Part shown: positions 28,235 through 37,042 of the stretch, piece by piece | How positions within the stretch are numbered: position 1 is the stretch's first letter | Layout of the letters: every line of letters begins with the position of its first letter | The notes under the pieces: generated by a model | Told to the model about the DNA's origin: nothing | Databases searched by the model: none | What the model saw: only the letters and a program-made list of their open reading frames with translations | Origin: Trinickia dabaoshanensis | GTDB lineage: Bacteria; Pseudomonadota; Gammaproteobacteria; Burkholderiales; Burkholderiaceae | Assembly (NCBI RefSeq): GCF_002879885.1 | Contig: NZ_PNYA01000042.1 | Span: 1 to 63,582 of the forward strand | Length of the DNA stretch: 63,582 nucleotides | Direction of reading: 5' to 3' | Translations under genes and position numbers: made by a program

Positions 28235-29365
28235 ATGAGAAGCATCGATAATCCCACCCACGATAGAGAAGTCGGCGTTGCCGACGCCACGCAAGACACG
28301 ACGCGCATCGACGACGTTCGCATCGGCGCGGTGCGTCCGCTGATCTCGCCCGCGCTGCTGCAAGACGAGTTGCCGGTCGAGCCGGCGGTCCAATCGCTCG
28401 TGGAACGCACCCGTGTCGAGATCGGCAATATCTTGCATGGCCGCGACGACCGCCTCGTGGTCGTGGTCGGCCCTTGCTCGATTCACGATCACGACCAGGC
28501 GCTCGAGTATGCGCACCGGCTGAAAGCCGTTGCCGACGAATTGCGTGAAGACCTGTTGATCGTCATGCGCGTGTACTTCGAAAAACCGCGCACGACAGTG
28601 GGTTGGAAAGGCTACATCAACGATCCTCGCCTGGACGGCAGCTTCCGAATCAACGAAGGACTGCGCGCCGCGCGCCGGTTGCTGCTCGACGTCAACGGTC
28701 TGGGTTTGCCGGCGGCCACCGAGTTCCTCGATTTGCTCAGTCCTCAGTACATCGCCGATCTCATCGCCTGGGGCGCGATCGGCGCACGCACGACCGAGAG
28801 CCAAAGCCATCGCCAACTCGCGTCGGGACTCAGTTGTCCCGTCGGCTTCAAGAACGGTACCGACGGCCGCGTTCAGATCGCGGCCGATGCCATCGTTGCC
28901 GCCCGCGCGAATCACGCCTTCATGGGCATGACGAAGATGGGCATGGCCGCGATCTTCGAAACGCGCGGCAACCAAGACGCGCACGTTATTTTGCGCGGCG
29001 GCAAGAACGGCCCCAACTACGACGCGCAGAGCGTCGAGCAATGTTGCGCGGTGCTCGAGACGGCGGGCTTGCGCGAGCAGGTGATGATCGATTGCTCGCA
29101 CGCGAACTCGGGCAAATCGCACGAACGGCAAATCGACGTGGCGAACGACATCGCCGAGCAACTCGCCGGTGGCGAGCGGCGCATCGTCGGCGTCATGGTG
29201 GAGAGTCATTTGGAAGCCGGGCGGCAAGATATGAAGCCCGGCGTGCCGCTGCGCTATGGCGTGTCCATTACCGACGCCTGTTTGAGCTGGGCCCAGACCG
29301 AGCCCGTGCTCGAAGTGCTCGCGCAGGCGGTGCGCCGCCGCCGCAGCGCGCTCAGCGTCAAATGA
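28235..29365 (+). CDS. aroG: 3-deoxy-7-phosphoheptulonate (DAHP) synthase, class I
   Basis: A 376-residue AroAI-type DAHP synthase. It has VVVGPCSIHDHDQALEYA (phosphoenolpyruvate site), YFEKPRTTVGWKGYIND and the C-terminal HANSGKSHERQ and SHLEAGRQD metal-site segments. It condenses PEP and erythrose 4-phosphate as the first step of the shikimate pathway. The subtype (Phe-, Tyr- or Trp-sensitive) cannot be fixed from motifs alone; aroG is the usual symbol for the closest group. The N-terminus has about 25 extra residues ahead of the conserved DVRIGAVRPL. It ends 8 bases inside the convergent SYLF lipoprotein gene. Confidence 0.93.
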   Translation: MRSIDNPTHDREVGVADATQDTTRIDDVRIGAVRPLISPALLQDELPVEPAVQSLVERTRVEIGNILHGRDDRLVVVVGPCSIHDHDQALEYAHRLKAVADELREDLLIVMRVYFEKPRTTVGWKGYINDPRLDGSFRINEGLRAARRLLLDVNGLGLPAATEFLDLLSPQYIADLIAWGAIGARTTESQSHRQLASGLSCPVGFKNGTDGRVQIAADAIVAARANHAFMGMTKMGMAAIFETRGNQDAHVILRGGKNGPNYDAQSVEQCCAVLETAGLREQVMIDCSHANSGKSHERQIDVANDIAEQLAGGERRIVGVMVESHLEAGRQDMKPGVPLRYGVSITDACLSWAQTEPVLEVLAQAVRRRRSALSVK

Positions 29366-29948
29366 TGAGCCGGGAGATCTTGGTGCCTTCGAGCGATACG
29401 CCCGCCATGAGTCCCGCATTCGTCAGAACGAATGCTTCGACGGGGCCGGTGGCCGTCGACGTATCGACGTTGCCGTTCGCGCCGATGCGCACGACAGCGA
29501 CGGTCGCATCGACGCCGGCCGCCCAGCCTTGGCTGCTCGTGAACTTGTCCAGCGCCTCCTGCGTCATGAACAGCATGACGATCGCTTTCGACTGCGCGCC
29601 GATCTGCGGGCCGAACGAGGCGGCCGCGACGCTGTAGTAGCCGGTCGTTTGGCCGCCGACGCGAAGCGACCCCTGGCCGTACTGCCCTCCGAACCAGAAG
29701 CCGGCCGAGATCACCGACGGAAACACCAGCACGCCGCGCGCGTTGCCGACGAGCTCGCGCGAGCCTTTCACGGTCGAATAAAGGCGCGTGAGCGTCGCAT
29801 CGACATCGGAGTCGATGGTCGCGCGCCGGCCCGCGTTGGCCGCGGGCGTGCCCGATGCGGAAGGGCCCGTGGTGGTGCATCCGGTCAGAGACAGGCCGCT
29901 CGATGCGAGTACGGCCCCGGTCATGGCGATGAAGCGACGGCGTTGCAT
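29358..29948 (-). CDS. SYLF/YSC84-domain lipoprotein
   Basis: A 196-residue lipoprotein. The N-terminus MQRRRFIAMTGAVLASSGLS ends in the lipobox LTGC (lipidated Cys24), and the R-R-R-F-I start resembles a Tat signal. The mature part is a YSC84/SYLF domain (LVFPSVISAGFWFGGQYGQG, then IVMLFMTQEALDKF), a lipid-binding fold of about 150 residues. Burkholderia homologues such as BPSL1445 are outer-membrane-associated lipoproteins. It is convergent with the DAHP synthase gene with an 8-base overlap. The physiological ligand is unknown. Confidence 0.88.
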   Translation of the reverse strand: MQRRRFIAMTGAVLASSGLSLTGCTTTGPSASGTPAANAGRRATIDSDVDATLTRLYSTVKGSRELVGNARGVLVFPSVISAGFWFGGQYGQGSLRVGGQTTGYYSVAAASFGPQIGAQSKAIVMLFMTQEALDKFTSSQGWAAGVDATVAVVRIGANGNVDTSTATGPVEAFVLTNAGLMAGVSLEGTKISRLII

Positions 29949-30072
29949 GGATTCTCCTCGGAAGCGAACGAATCGGTCGGGGCTTCGCGCCGGTGAGGCG
30001 CGCTTTCTGCCGCGAGCGTAAAGCAGAGACAGATCGGATGGCGTTCGAGTTCCGGCGGTAGGGCATCGCGAT

Positions 30073-30095
30073 CGCCTTAAGCCGCGCTTAAGGCG
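30073..30095. promoter_or_regulatory. Perfect 9-bp inverted repeat upstream of the SYLF and YkgJ genes
   Basis: CGCCTTAAG and CTTAAGGCG flank CCGCG. A second inverted repeat, TCGATCG-GTTA-CGATCGA, is at 30105-30122 and overlaps a TACGAT that could be a -10 for the YkgJ-type gene. Both lie in the 202-base divergent gap and are candidate operators. Confidence 0.45.
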
Positions 30096-30150
30096 TGGCT
30101 GGGGTCGATCGGTTACGATCGAACGCTAGCGGCGTTTCCTGGCGACGAAG

Positions 30151-30957
30151 ATGAACGATGTGGATGTCGATTTTGCGTGCACGCAGTGTGCGAAGTGTTG
30201 CCACGATTTGCGTTTGCCGCTGACGATCGACGAGGCGATCGACTGGCTGTCGCGCGGCGGCACGGTCGAGCTTTTGTCCGAGGCGATGCCCTGGCTCGGC
30301 GAGCCGCCGCCGGAAAACACCGGGGCGGCGCACAAGCGTCGCCGGTCGTTTGCGGCGTCGAGCGGCGAGTTGCCGGTGCGGGTGGCCGTGATCGTTGCCG
30401 CGGCGTTTTCCGGACCCTGTCCAAACCTGCTGCCGGACAAGCGCTGCGGCATCTATCCCGAGCGGCCGCTCGTGTGCCGGATCTATCCGGCCGAAATCAA
30501 TCCCTCCGTGAAGTTCGAACCGCGCCATAAGGCGTGTCCCCCCGACGCATGGGCCAACGGCTCGTCCGCACTCGTTCGAGCAGGCCGGCTCGTCGATGCC
30601 GTCACGATGGAGCTCATTGAGCGATCTCGCCAGATCGACGCCGTCGAAGTGGCCGCCAAAGCCCATCTATGCCGAGCGCTCGGAATCGATCGTGCCGCGA
30701 TCTCCAATGAAGGGTTCGTGGTTCATTCGCCCGATGCCGGCTCATTGCTGAACGCTTTGCAGGCGGCGAAGTATTCCGTGCCGGAAAATCATTCGGTATC
30801 GGCCCAGCCGGAGTCGTCGCATGGCGATTGGCGTTTGGTATCCAATCGGCGGGCGAGCGTTGCGGCGCTAGCCGCGGTGGCCGCTCACGGTGAATTCGTC
30901 GGCGACGAGCCGAATTCATCGTTCCGATACTTGTCGTTCGGCGACTCGGCCGCTTGA
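30151..30957 (+). CDS. YkgJ-family CxxCxxCC cysteine-cluster protein
   Basis: A 268-residue protein opening with FACTQCAKCCHDLRLPLT, the CxxCxxCC metal-binding signature of the YkgJ/UPF0153 family. Further ligands lie in GPCPNLLPDKRCGIYPERPL and VCRIYPAEINP. Family members bind Zn or an iron-sulfur cluster; the cellular role is not established. No signal peptide, so cytoplasmic. The C-terminal ~90 residues (after about 180) are poorly conserved and Ser/Ala-rich. ATG 30151 begins right before the cysteine motif. It stands alone, divergent from the SYLF lipoprotein gene. Confidence 0.8.
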   Translation: MNDVDVDFACTQCAKCCHDLRLPLTIDEAIDWLSRGGTVELLSEAMPWLGEPPPENTGAAHKRRRSFAASSGELPVRVAVIVAAAFSGPCPNLLPDKRCGIYPERPLVCRIYPAEINPSVKFEPRHKACPPDAWANGSSALVRAGRLVDAVTMELIERSRQIDAVEVAAKAHLCRALGIDRAAISNEGFVVHSPDAGSLLNALQAAKYSVPENHSVSAQPESSHGDWRLVSNRRASVAALAAVAAHGEFVGDEPNSSFRYLSFGDSAA

Positions 30958-31245
30958 AAGCCCGTGGGGCGTCGTCGCGCTCTTTTTCGCCACCGCGCTT
31001 CAACGCGTGGCGATATACATCGTGATTTCGAAGCCGAAGCGCATCTCGGTATAACCGGGGGTAGTTCACTGCATGAATAACTCCTTCAGTCGTTGGAGAG
31101 AACGATCGCCACGCGGCTGCGTGACGCTACGAACGCAGCAAAGGGCATGCCGCGCATAAGCACATCGATTCGATCTCCGTGGCTGATGTGCCGCGATTCG
31201 ACGGATCGTGCCACCGAATCGCGGAGGGGTTGCGAAGCGCCTATT

Positions 31246-33366
31246 TCAGTGCGGTACGTTGACGACGCCGGCACCGACCGCGATCGCGTTGCCGCCCGGA
31301 GCCGGCGCGATCGCAGGCAGATTCGCGGCCGTGAGCGCGGGCGCCGCACCGGGCGTGCCGCCGCGCGGCACGGCGCGGATGACCTGCGAGGGCGGTAGCG
31401 CGGCGCCGTCCTTCAAGTGATGCCACATCAGGTCGAGCGCTTGCAAATAGTAGTAATGAACGGGGATAAAACGCGTATCGAAGCCAGGGAAGGGCAGAAA
31501 CGCGTCGAAGTGCTGGCCGTTCATGACTTCGTAGAGGGACACCTGGCTGCGTGAGCCCTCTCTTGCGCTGTTCGCGGCGAGATACGCGCGCGACGCGTGG
31601 TTGATCGGCACCAATGCATCGCTGCGGCCTTGCACGAGAATGGCCGGCTTGCCGTGCAGGTCGGCCTCGACCCGGATCGCCCTAACGCTCGCCATCATGC
31701 GCGGATCGTGTTCCGCCCACAGGCGCCGCATACAGACGGCGCCGGCGAAGCTCCCATCGGGCGTGGCGAACCGGTGATCGGCCGCGCCGTTCGCTCCGTC
31801 GTTATAGACGAGGTTGATCCCGTTCGTCGGCGGCACGCCATTGCCCAAGCCGAATACCGTTGGCATCGGGGGCACGGCCGGCGGCACGCCGGCGGCTCCA
31901 CTGGCGGCGTTGGTCGTGCCGAAGCTAAAGCCGCATAGATTGTCGAGCACGCTCGATCGCGTGTAGGCATTCGCGTAGGTGACGGCGACCGCCGGCACGG
32001 CTTGCGAATCCCACATCGCTGCTTGCAGGAGATCGGAATCGGCTTCGTACCCGGCCGCATGCAATTTTGCGAGGGCATCGTCGGCTTGAGCTTGCCAATC
32101 GCCGCCGGCAACGTAGCCGGCGGCAGCCAGGGATGCGCAACGCGCCTGCCGGATGGCCGTCGTTCGAGCGAGCGGCAGGGCCGTCAAATACGGTGCGCCG
32201 GTCGCCGCTTGCGCGAGCGCCGCACACGGTTGCAGCAGATTGGCGAATGTGACGTAATCGGCGAGCGGCTTGCCCGCTTGCTCGATCGGTTGTCCTCCTT
32301 CGAGCACCTGTGCGCTACGCGGCATGCGGACGTTCACTTGTGGTTCGCCGACCACCACGGCCGTAATCCACCCGCGCGTATCTTGCTCCGCCGCTTCGAG
32401 CGAGGCGCCGCCGCCGTTGCTGACCGAAGCGGCGATCGTCGTGATCGTGCCCGGTTCGTAGCGCACGCGGTGATGCCGGCCGCCCGCGTTGTGGCCGAAC
32501 TGATGGTTCAACACCCAGTAAGCGAATTGGACGGCGTCGAGCGTGTCCCTGCCCCAATCCTGCTCGGGGTTCTGTTGCGAATGAGCGTGCTTGAACGCGT
32601 ATCGATACGGAAACTTCGCGTCGTAGCGTGCGATGTCCGCGGCACCGGCGTCAACGGTAAACAGGCTGTCGCGGCCCGCGGCGGCGGCAGTCGCGAGCCG
32701 CCCGTCCATCAGCGTCACGGTGCCCGTCATCAATTCCTGCGCGCCGTTGCCCGTGCCTTTGTCGTTGTAGGCGACGGCGCAGCCGCGTTTCAGCCCCCAC
32801 TCGCCGGCCGCCGAGATAGCGCCGTACACACCGCGCGAACCGGAAGAGGTGGCCGTGACGATGCAAGGATTGTTCGGATCGAAGCGCGCGGGCACTTGCA
32901 CCATCAGCGTGACGTTTTGCCGGCCGTTGCGGTTGTCCGCATAGGCAAGGTACTCGGTACCGGGAACCTTGCCTTCGCCGAGCGTATCGTTGCCGTCGAG
33001 ATCGACGTTCGGCCCCCACAGGCGCCCGTAGCCGCCATTGGTCGACATATCCACGAGCGCCCGGTAATTCGACCAAATCGCGAGACGGCGCAACTCGGCC
33101 GCGGTCGGGCTCGCTGGATTCGCGATGGCCGGTGCCGCGCCCTGCAGGCCGGTTTTACCGAGGCCTGCCGTGAGCAGATCGTCGCTGACGCCGTCGTAGG
33201 TCGTGGTGCGCAGACTACCCGGAACGATGAACCAGGGCAGATGGTTCAGTCCCGGCGGTGCGGCGCGGCTATCTGCTGCGTGGGCGGTGGAAAGGAGAAA
33301 GGCGCCCGCGATAGCGGCGCCCGTCATGAAGGTTGCACTTCGAGCTGCGAGACCAATGGCTTTCAT
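31246..33366 (-). CDS. D-(-)-3-hydroxybutyrate oligomer hydrolase
   Basis: A 706-residue exported hydrolase of the 3HB-oligomer hydrolase family (Ralstonia PhaY/PhaZb-like). The signal peptide is MKAIGLAARSATFMTGAAIA followed by GAFLLSTAHA. Characteristic stretches include PWFIVPGSLRTTTYDGVSDD, SRGVYGAISAAGEWGLKRGC and the lipase-like nucleophile region TTIAASVSNGGGASLEAA with the Ser in S-V-S-N-G. It splits 3-hydroxybutyrate oligomers released from polyhydroxybutyrate; many homologues are periplasmic or extracellular. ATG 33366 fits the signal peptide. It marks the last conserved-looking metabolic gene before the secretion island. Confidence 0.9.
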   Translation of the reverse strand: MKAIGLAARSATFMTGAAIAGAFLLSTAHAADSRAAPPGLNHLPWFIVPGSLRTTTYDGVSDDLLTAGLGKTGLQGAAPAIANPASPTAAELRRLAIWSNYRALVDMSTNGGYGRLWGPNVDLDGNDTLGEGKVPGTEYLAYADNRNGRQNVTLMVQVPARFDPNNPCIVTATSSGSRGVYGAISAAGEWGLKRGCAVAYNDKGTGNGAQELMTGTVTLMDGRLATAAAAGRDSLFTVDAGAADIARYDAKFPYRYAFKHAHSQQNPEQDWGRDTLDAVQFAYWVLNHQFGHNAGGRHHRVRYEPGTITTIAASVSNGGGASLEAAEQDTRGWITAVVVGEPQVNVRMPRSAQVLEGGQPIEQAGKPLADYVTFANLLQPCAALAQAATGAPYLTALPLARTTAIRQARCASLAAAGYVAGGDWQAQADDALAKLHAAGYEADSDLLQAAMWDSQAVPAVAVTYANAYTRSSVLDNLCGFSFGTTNAASGAAGVPPAVPPMPTVFGLGNGVPPTNGINLVYNDGANGAADHRFATPDGSFAGAVCMRRLWAEHDPRMMASVRAIRVEADLHGKPAILVQGRSDALVPINHASRAYLAANSAREGSRSQVSLYEVMNGQHFDAFLPFPGFDTRFIPVHYYYLQALDLMWHHLKDGAALPPSQVIRAVPRGGTPGAAPALTAANLPAIAPAPGGNAIAVGAGVVNVPH

Positions 33367-33574
33367 CCGCGTCTCCTTGCTTGGGTTGGCGCGTTGCGCC
33401 GTTTCGATGGGAAGACCCTGCGTGACACTGCCATGACATCGACCGGTGTAAGGGGCGCGCTTCGTTCTTTCTTGTATGCGCTCCCGGTCGACCAAGCATT
33501 GTGCGGAAACTTCTAGCCGCCAGCAAGCGGCGTATCTCGGGTTTTATTGGCTACCGCACGCGGATTGGGCGCGG

Positions 33575-33862
33575 CTAGCGCGGCAAGATTCGTTTGCGCG
33601 GGTCGACGCACCGCCGCGGATCGACCGGCTCGGCGCAATGGTGCTGCGGCCGTGGCGCGCTCGCAGCCAGGACTTGGTCGGCCAGCTTCGCAATCTCGAC
33701 GAGCAGTTCGATGCCGCTCATCGACGCCGCGTGCGATGGCTCGGAGGCCAATTCGACCCCGTGGCTCACGAGTTCGGCCGTTGTCTGCAGCGCGTCCGCT
33801 CTCGCCGGGTTGCCCGAACGATTCGAACGCTTGTTGGATTTCCCGTCTCCGTTGCTGGCCAT
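33575..33862 (-). CDS. Hypothetical 95-residue protein at the island edge
   Basis: Starts at ATG 33862 behind AGGAGATC. The product begins MASNGDGKSNKRSNRSGN and contains a helical stretch (ALQTTAELVSHGVELASEP, then MSGIELLVEIAKLADQVLAA), with a Cys/Arg/Pro-rich tail. No membrane helix. It is divergent from the first secretion-island gene across a promoter that holds an island-type operator. I do not recognise a family; coding status rests on the ribosome binding site and the amphipathic helical pattern. Confidence 0.45.
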   Translation of the reverse strand: MASNGDGKSNKRSNRSGNPARADALQTTAELVSHGVELASEPSHAASMSGIELLVEIAKLADQVLAASAPRPQHHCAEPVDPRRCVDPRKRILPR

Positions 33863-33912
33863 GTCTGGTGATCTCCTAAACGAACAGGCGGTGCTCACGC
33901 CCAACTCGAGGT

Positions 33913-33945
33913 TTGACAAAAATTCCGTATAAGATGTAGCATACG
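33913..33945 (+). promoter_or_regulatory. Island promoter A with CGTAT-N10-ATACG operator
   Basis: TTGACA (33913-33918) and TAGCAT (33937-33942) are 18 bases apart. The inverted repeat CGTAT (33926-33930) - 10 bases - ATACG (33941-33945) overlaps the -10. The same element occurs at 40144-40163 and 41590-41609. It precedes the 33974 gene, first of the DotM-TrbB-DotL transcript. Confidence 0.65.
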
Positions 33946-33973
33946 TAATAACGAATAACGGATCGTAACACGA

Positions 33974-34396
33974 ATGGCCCGTGGACTTGGTACGCCGAGG
34001 ACTGATTTGATCGATTTGCTGACGTCGCCGTTGGGTCGCATCGTCGCGCGGCGAATCGATGAAGCGCATGCCGCTGCCCCTGTGGCGGGATGGGCGCAGC
34101 CCGATCTCGAGCAAGCCGCCATGCGCCTGGCGGCGCTCGTGCAAACGATGAATCGGGATCAACTCGAAAGCTGCGACGCGGACCTGAACGTCTTCTTCGG
34201 CGCGGTGCCGTTTAGCGCTGCGATTCCTGTCGTCGTCGCTGTCGAAATGAAATGGCCTCACCACGTGGACACGCTGCCTGAAGCGAGACAGCGCTTGGAT
34301 CTCGTGCGCAAGGCGAGTCAATATGCCGTGCTTTTTAGCGCGGAGCGGATTGCCGACGTTTTGCACGCCGTGAATCAACGCGAAGCAAGGGGGTAA
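33974..34396 (+). CDS. Hypothetical protein, first gene of the type IVB forward operon
   Basis: A 140-residue, mostly helical protein starting MARGLGTPRTDLIDLLTSPL. It shows no signal peptide or membrane helix. The stop TAA is directly followed by the GTG of the lytic transglycosylase gene, so the two are cotranslated. Its position ahead of the PG-lytic enzyme and the coupling complex suggests a cytoplasmic accessory factor. I do not recognise the family. Confidence 0.6.
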   Translation: MARGLGTPRTDLIDLLTSPLGRIVARRIDEAHAAAPVAGWAQPDLEQAAMRLAALVQTMNRDQLESCDADLNVFFGAVPFSAAIPVVVAVEMKWPHHVDTLPEARQRLDLVRKASQYAVLFSAERIADVLHAVNQREARG

Positions 34397-34397
34397 T

Positions 34398-34826
34398 GTG
34401 CCGTACTTGCCGTTTCCGCCCATCTCCCACCAAACGTTCGATTATTGCGTCGCACAGGCCGAGCGCAAGTATCAGGTCCCCTCCTGCATCCTTCAAGCGG
34501 TGCACCAGGTGGAATCCGGCGGTGAGTTGCGGCCTGGACTCGTGCGGGGAAACCGCAACGGCACGAATGATTACGGTGTTACGCAGATCAACACCGTCTG
34601 GGCCGACTACTTCCAGCGTAAGTTCGGCATCACGCCCCTGCAGCTGACCGCCGATGCGTGTCTGGCGGTGAACGGTTCCGCTTACATCATCCGCTACGAG
34701 ATCAACGCGACCGGCAATTTTTGGGCTGGGGTGGGCAACTACCATAGCCGCACGCCCGGAGAGCACGACCGGTACGTGGCGCGCGTCGCAAGAACCGCCG
34801 AGGAGTTCGGATGCCGGATCAGGTAA
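34398..34826 (+). CDS. Lytic transglycosylase of the SLT family (VirB1-like)
   Basis: A 142-residue minimal SLT domain: ILQAVHQVESGGE with the catalytic Glu, GTNDYGVTQIN and the C-terminal WAGVGNYHSRTPGEHDRYV. It cleaves peptidoglycan to let a trans-envelope machine assemble. It starts with GTG at 34398 behind AAGGGGG. No long signal peptide is visible, so export may depend on the machine itself. The 3' end overlaps the DotM gene by 16 bases. A second SLT enzyme is at 51452-51907. Confidence 0.85.
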   Translation: MPYLPFPPISHQTFDYCVAQAERKYQVPSCILQAVHQVESGGELRPGLVRGNRNGTNDYGVTQINTVWADYFQRKFGITPLQLTADACLAVNGSAYIIRYEINATGNFWAGVGNYHSRTPGEHDRYVARVARTAEEFGCRIR

Positions 34827-35896
34827 GCCAGCGAAGCTCGGCGCCCGTCGTCTTGATTGCCGCAGCCGGATTCGGATGCGTGCTGTTCGCGTTTTGGTAT
34901 TTGAAGCACGCTGCAATCGTTCGTGCGCTGATGATTTTTTGCGATTACGAGGCGCGTCCTTTCGCGGGGTGGTTGCCCGTCGCAAGCACGCTTCGCGAGC
35001 GAGTCGCCGTTTATTTCCGTTATGCGAACGTCGTTTCGTTTCGTGAAGCGTTCGCGCTCGGTTGGCAGCTCGGAGCGCTGTATCTCGTCCTTCCGATTGC
35101 GTTCGCCGGCTGGACCGCCTGGCGGGCGATGCGCCATCCGATCGTGCGCGCCCGGCGCGTGCATAGTGTCCAAACACTGCTCGAGGCGCAAAGCAAAAGC
35201 TTCTCCGCGGTGGCGCCCGTTTTGCGGCGAGACTTGTCGAACGATCGCTCGAGCGAGTGGGCATCGTCGGTTCATCCGGAAGAGTGGGTGGCCCGGCATG
35301 GCCTTCTCGTCGACGGCAGGCTCGACACAGAACGCGCCCGGGTATTGCTCGTGGCGCAACTCGGAACGCCGATCGCTTCGTTCGACGCCTTGAGCAGCGC
35401 TGAGCGCGCGCTTTTCGCCGTCTTCGGTTTGCGAGTGTTTTTCAAAGACGTCGAGGCCTCGAAGTCACTCGTCGATGCCTTGAACTACAGCGCAGACAAT
35501 CCGCAATCGAAACCGAACCTGGCGCTCGCCGACGAGGCGTTTCAGCGCTGCGCGCGGGCCGATCAGGCGAAACGCTGGCTGGATAAGCATCGATATCCGC
35601 GCACGCTGTTGATGGCGTTGTTGATGGAGGCAAGGCAACTCGGGGTGTTGCCGTCGTCCATGTTCATTTGGCTCAAACCGCTCGATCGCGCGCTCTGGTA
35701 TCCGTTGAACACGGCGGGCCGGAAGGTGCCGTTCATGGAATCGGCGGGCGTATTCAACCAGTGGCAGGCCGAGCAGGTCGCATGGGAGAACGGCTGTGTG
35801 CTGAGCGGCCCTCATGTCGAAGAGGCGCTGATCGGCCTGCGCCGGTATCTCGAGGACACCGGGTTGCTGGCAACTCCGGAATCGGAACGACAATAA
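34811..35896 (+). CDS. DotM/IcmP (TrbA) coupling-complex protein of type IVB secretion
   Basis: A 361-residue protein. Two N-terminal membrane segments (VVLIAAAGFGCVLFAFWYL, about 13-31, and LYLVLPIAFAGWTAWRAM, about 88-105) are followed by a ~250-residue cytoplasmic domain. The segment HPEEWVARHGLLVDG, the helical RYPRTLLMALLMEARQ and the WLKPLDRALWYPLNTAGR run match DotM/TrbA family features. DotM binds DotL and recruits acidic-motif effectors in Legionella. ATG 34811 has AGGAG nine bases upstream. Order TrbA-TrbB-TrbC is the same as in IncI plasmid R64. Confidence 0.82.
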   Translation: MPDQVSQRSSAPVVLIAAAGFGCVLFAFWYLKHAAIVRALMIFCDYEARPFAGWLPVASTLRERVAVYFRYANVVSFREAFALGWQLGALYLVLPIAFAGWTAWRAMRHPIVRARRVHSVQTLLEAQSKSFSAVAPVLRRDLSNDRSSEWASSVHPEEWVARHGLLVDGRLDTERARVLLVAQLGTPIASFDALSSAERALFAVFGLRVFFKDVEASKSLVDALNYSADNPQSKPNLALADEAFQRCARADQAKRWLDKHRYPRTLLMALLMEARQLGVLPSSMFIWLKPLDRALWYPLNTAGRKVPFMESAGVFNQWQAEQVAWENGCVLSGPHVEEALIGLRRYLEDTGLLATPESERQ

Positions 35897-35905
35897 GGAA
35901 AACAT

Positions 35906-37033
35906 ATGCGATTGAAATTCGAGCGCAGCGAGAACCGCACGCGCGACACCGTGCTGATCGAGGCGGACGGGACGGTGTACACGTCCTTTGCCAAGAGCGG
36001 CTATCTGCGCGCTGCGACGCGTACGCGCTTCGCCCGCGGCACGACGGCGGCAACCGGGGCATTCTCGATCTCTCGCGGCCAAACGCAGGCGCTTGAAGCC
36101 GGCGCCCAAGGTCAGGCGAATCACGGATTGGTTTTCATCAGCGAGGTCGACGGCGAAGAGAAGATCGCGCTAATCGAACGGTTCGCGAGCGAGGCCGATG
36201 CGCAACGCGCCCTCGGGACGATCGAAACGGCGCTGCGGCGCGCGGCGCTCGGGCAACGCGGATTGCAGCTTTGGAGAACGTTGCTGTGCTGGGTAGGTGC
36301 GCCGTTCCTGCTTTTCCTCGTCTCCATGTCGGGCGTGCAATTCCTCAATTCACATAACGCGGCACTCGATGACTTGAATAAGCTCGCGCATTTGGCGCAG
36401 CAAGATCCGAGCGCGTTCGGCCTTCCCGCCGTTTCTCTGCCCTCGGTAGCCGGCGCCGCGGGGACGGCGAGTCGCCCGGGGCAAAGCGGCGCCGCGCCGG
36501 CGTCGGCCGCACAGACGTCGCCCGCGCTCTTGCTCGGCGGGGCCAGTGCGGCGGCGGCCGCCGATGTGCCGGCGTCGTCGGTGCCCTCGGCGATAGCGGC
36601 GGGCACGTCAGGCATGGCGCAGATCCACTTCGGGCTCGATCGTCAGCCCGGGAACAAAACGCTGTACGTCTATTCGGATCCGAACTGCCCGGCGTGCCGG
36701 CGATTCGAGGCCCACATCAACGACCTGTCTCGCGATTTCTCGATCTACGTGATACCGGTCGCGTACCAGCACGGTTCGGCGACGATCGCCTCGCAGGTGC
36801 TGTGCGCGGCCGACGACAAACAAAAATGGATCGAGACGATGAACCGCGCGAGCACGGCCGATCCGGTATCGGGCGAGGACTGCGAGCGCGGGTACGCCGG
36901 TCTGAAAGCGAACATGGCGATGTTCAATTCGCTAGGGTTCGATTCGACTCCGCGTGTCGTCGGCGGCGACGGCACGGTGTTCCCGGCCGGCGCGACGGCC
37001 AGCGCGATCCGCATTCGAGCGGCCGCACGGTAG
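35906..37033 (+). CDS. TrbB-like thiol-disulfide protein with membrane anchor
   Basis: A 375-residue protein. A ~115-residue N-terminal cytoplasmic region precedes one membrane helix (LLCWVGAPFLLFLVSMSGV, about 128-146), an Ala/Pro/Ser-rich linker and a DsbC/DsbG-like thioredoxin fold with the active site DPNCPACRRFE (Cys261-x-x-Cys264). It would isomerise or reduce disulfides of secretion components in the periplasm. IncI TrbB occupies the same operon position but, as I recall it, is a simpler periplasmic protein; the large N-terminal cytoplasmic part is a variation. AAGGA precedes the ATG. Confidence 0.8.
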   Translation: MRLKFERSENRTRDTVLIEADGTVYTSFAKSGYLRAATRTRFARGTTAATGAFSISRGQTQALEAGAQGQANHGLVFISEVDGEEKIALIERFASEADAQRALGTIETALRRAALGQRGLQLWRTLLCWVGAPFLLFLVSMSGVQFLNSHNAALDDLNKLAHLAQQDPSAFGLPAVSLPSVAGAAGTASRPGQSGAAPASAAQTSPALLLGGASAAAAADVPASSVPSAIAAGTSGMAQIHFGLDRQPGNKTLYVYSDPNCPACRRFEAHINDLSRDFSIYVIPVAYQHGSATIASQVLCAADDKQKWIETMNRASTADPVSGEDCERGYAGLKANMAMFNSLGFDSTPRVVGGDGTVFPAGATASAIRIRAAAR

Positions 37034-37042
37034 GCTACGTTC

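Noticed and set aside
31086-31349. Small Arg-rich frame downstream of the 3HB-oligomer hydrolase
   Set aside because: No ribosome binding site, composition typical of shadow frames, and it overlaps the hydrolase 3' end.
33367-33973. Possible attachment site or integrase at the left edge of the secretion island
   Set aside because: No tRNA gene, recombinase or flanking direct repeat is visible; only a small unknown gene and promoter A are supported.
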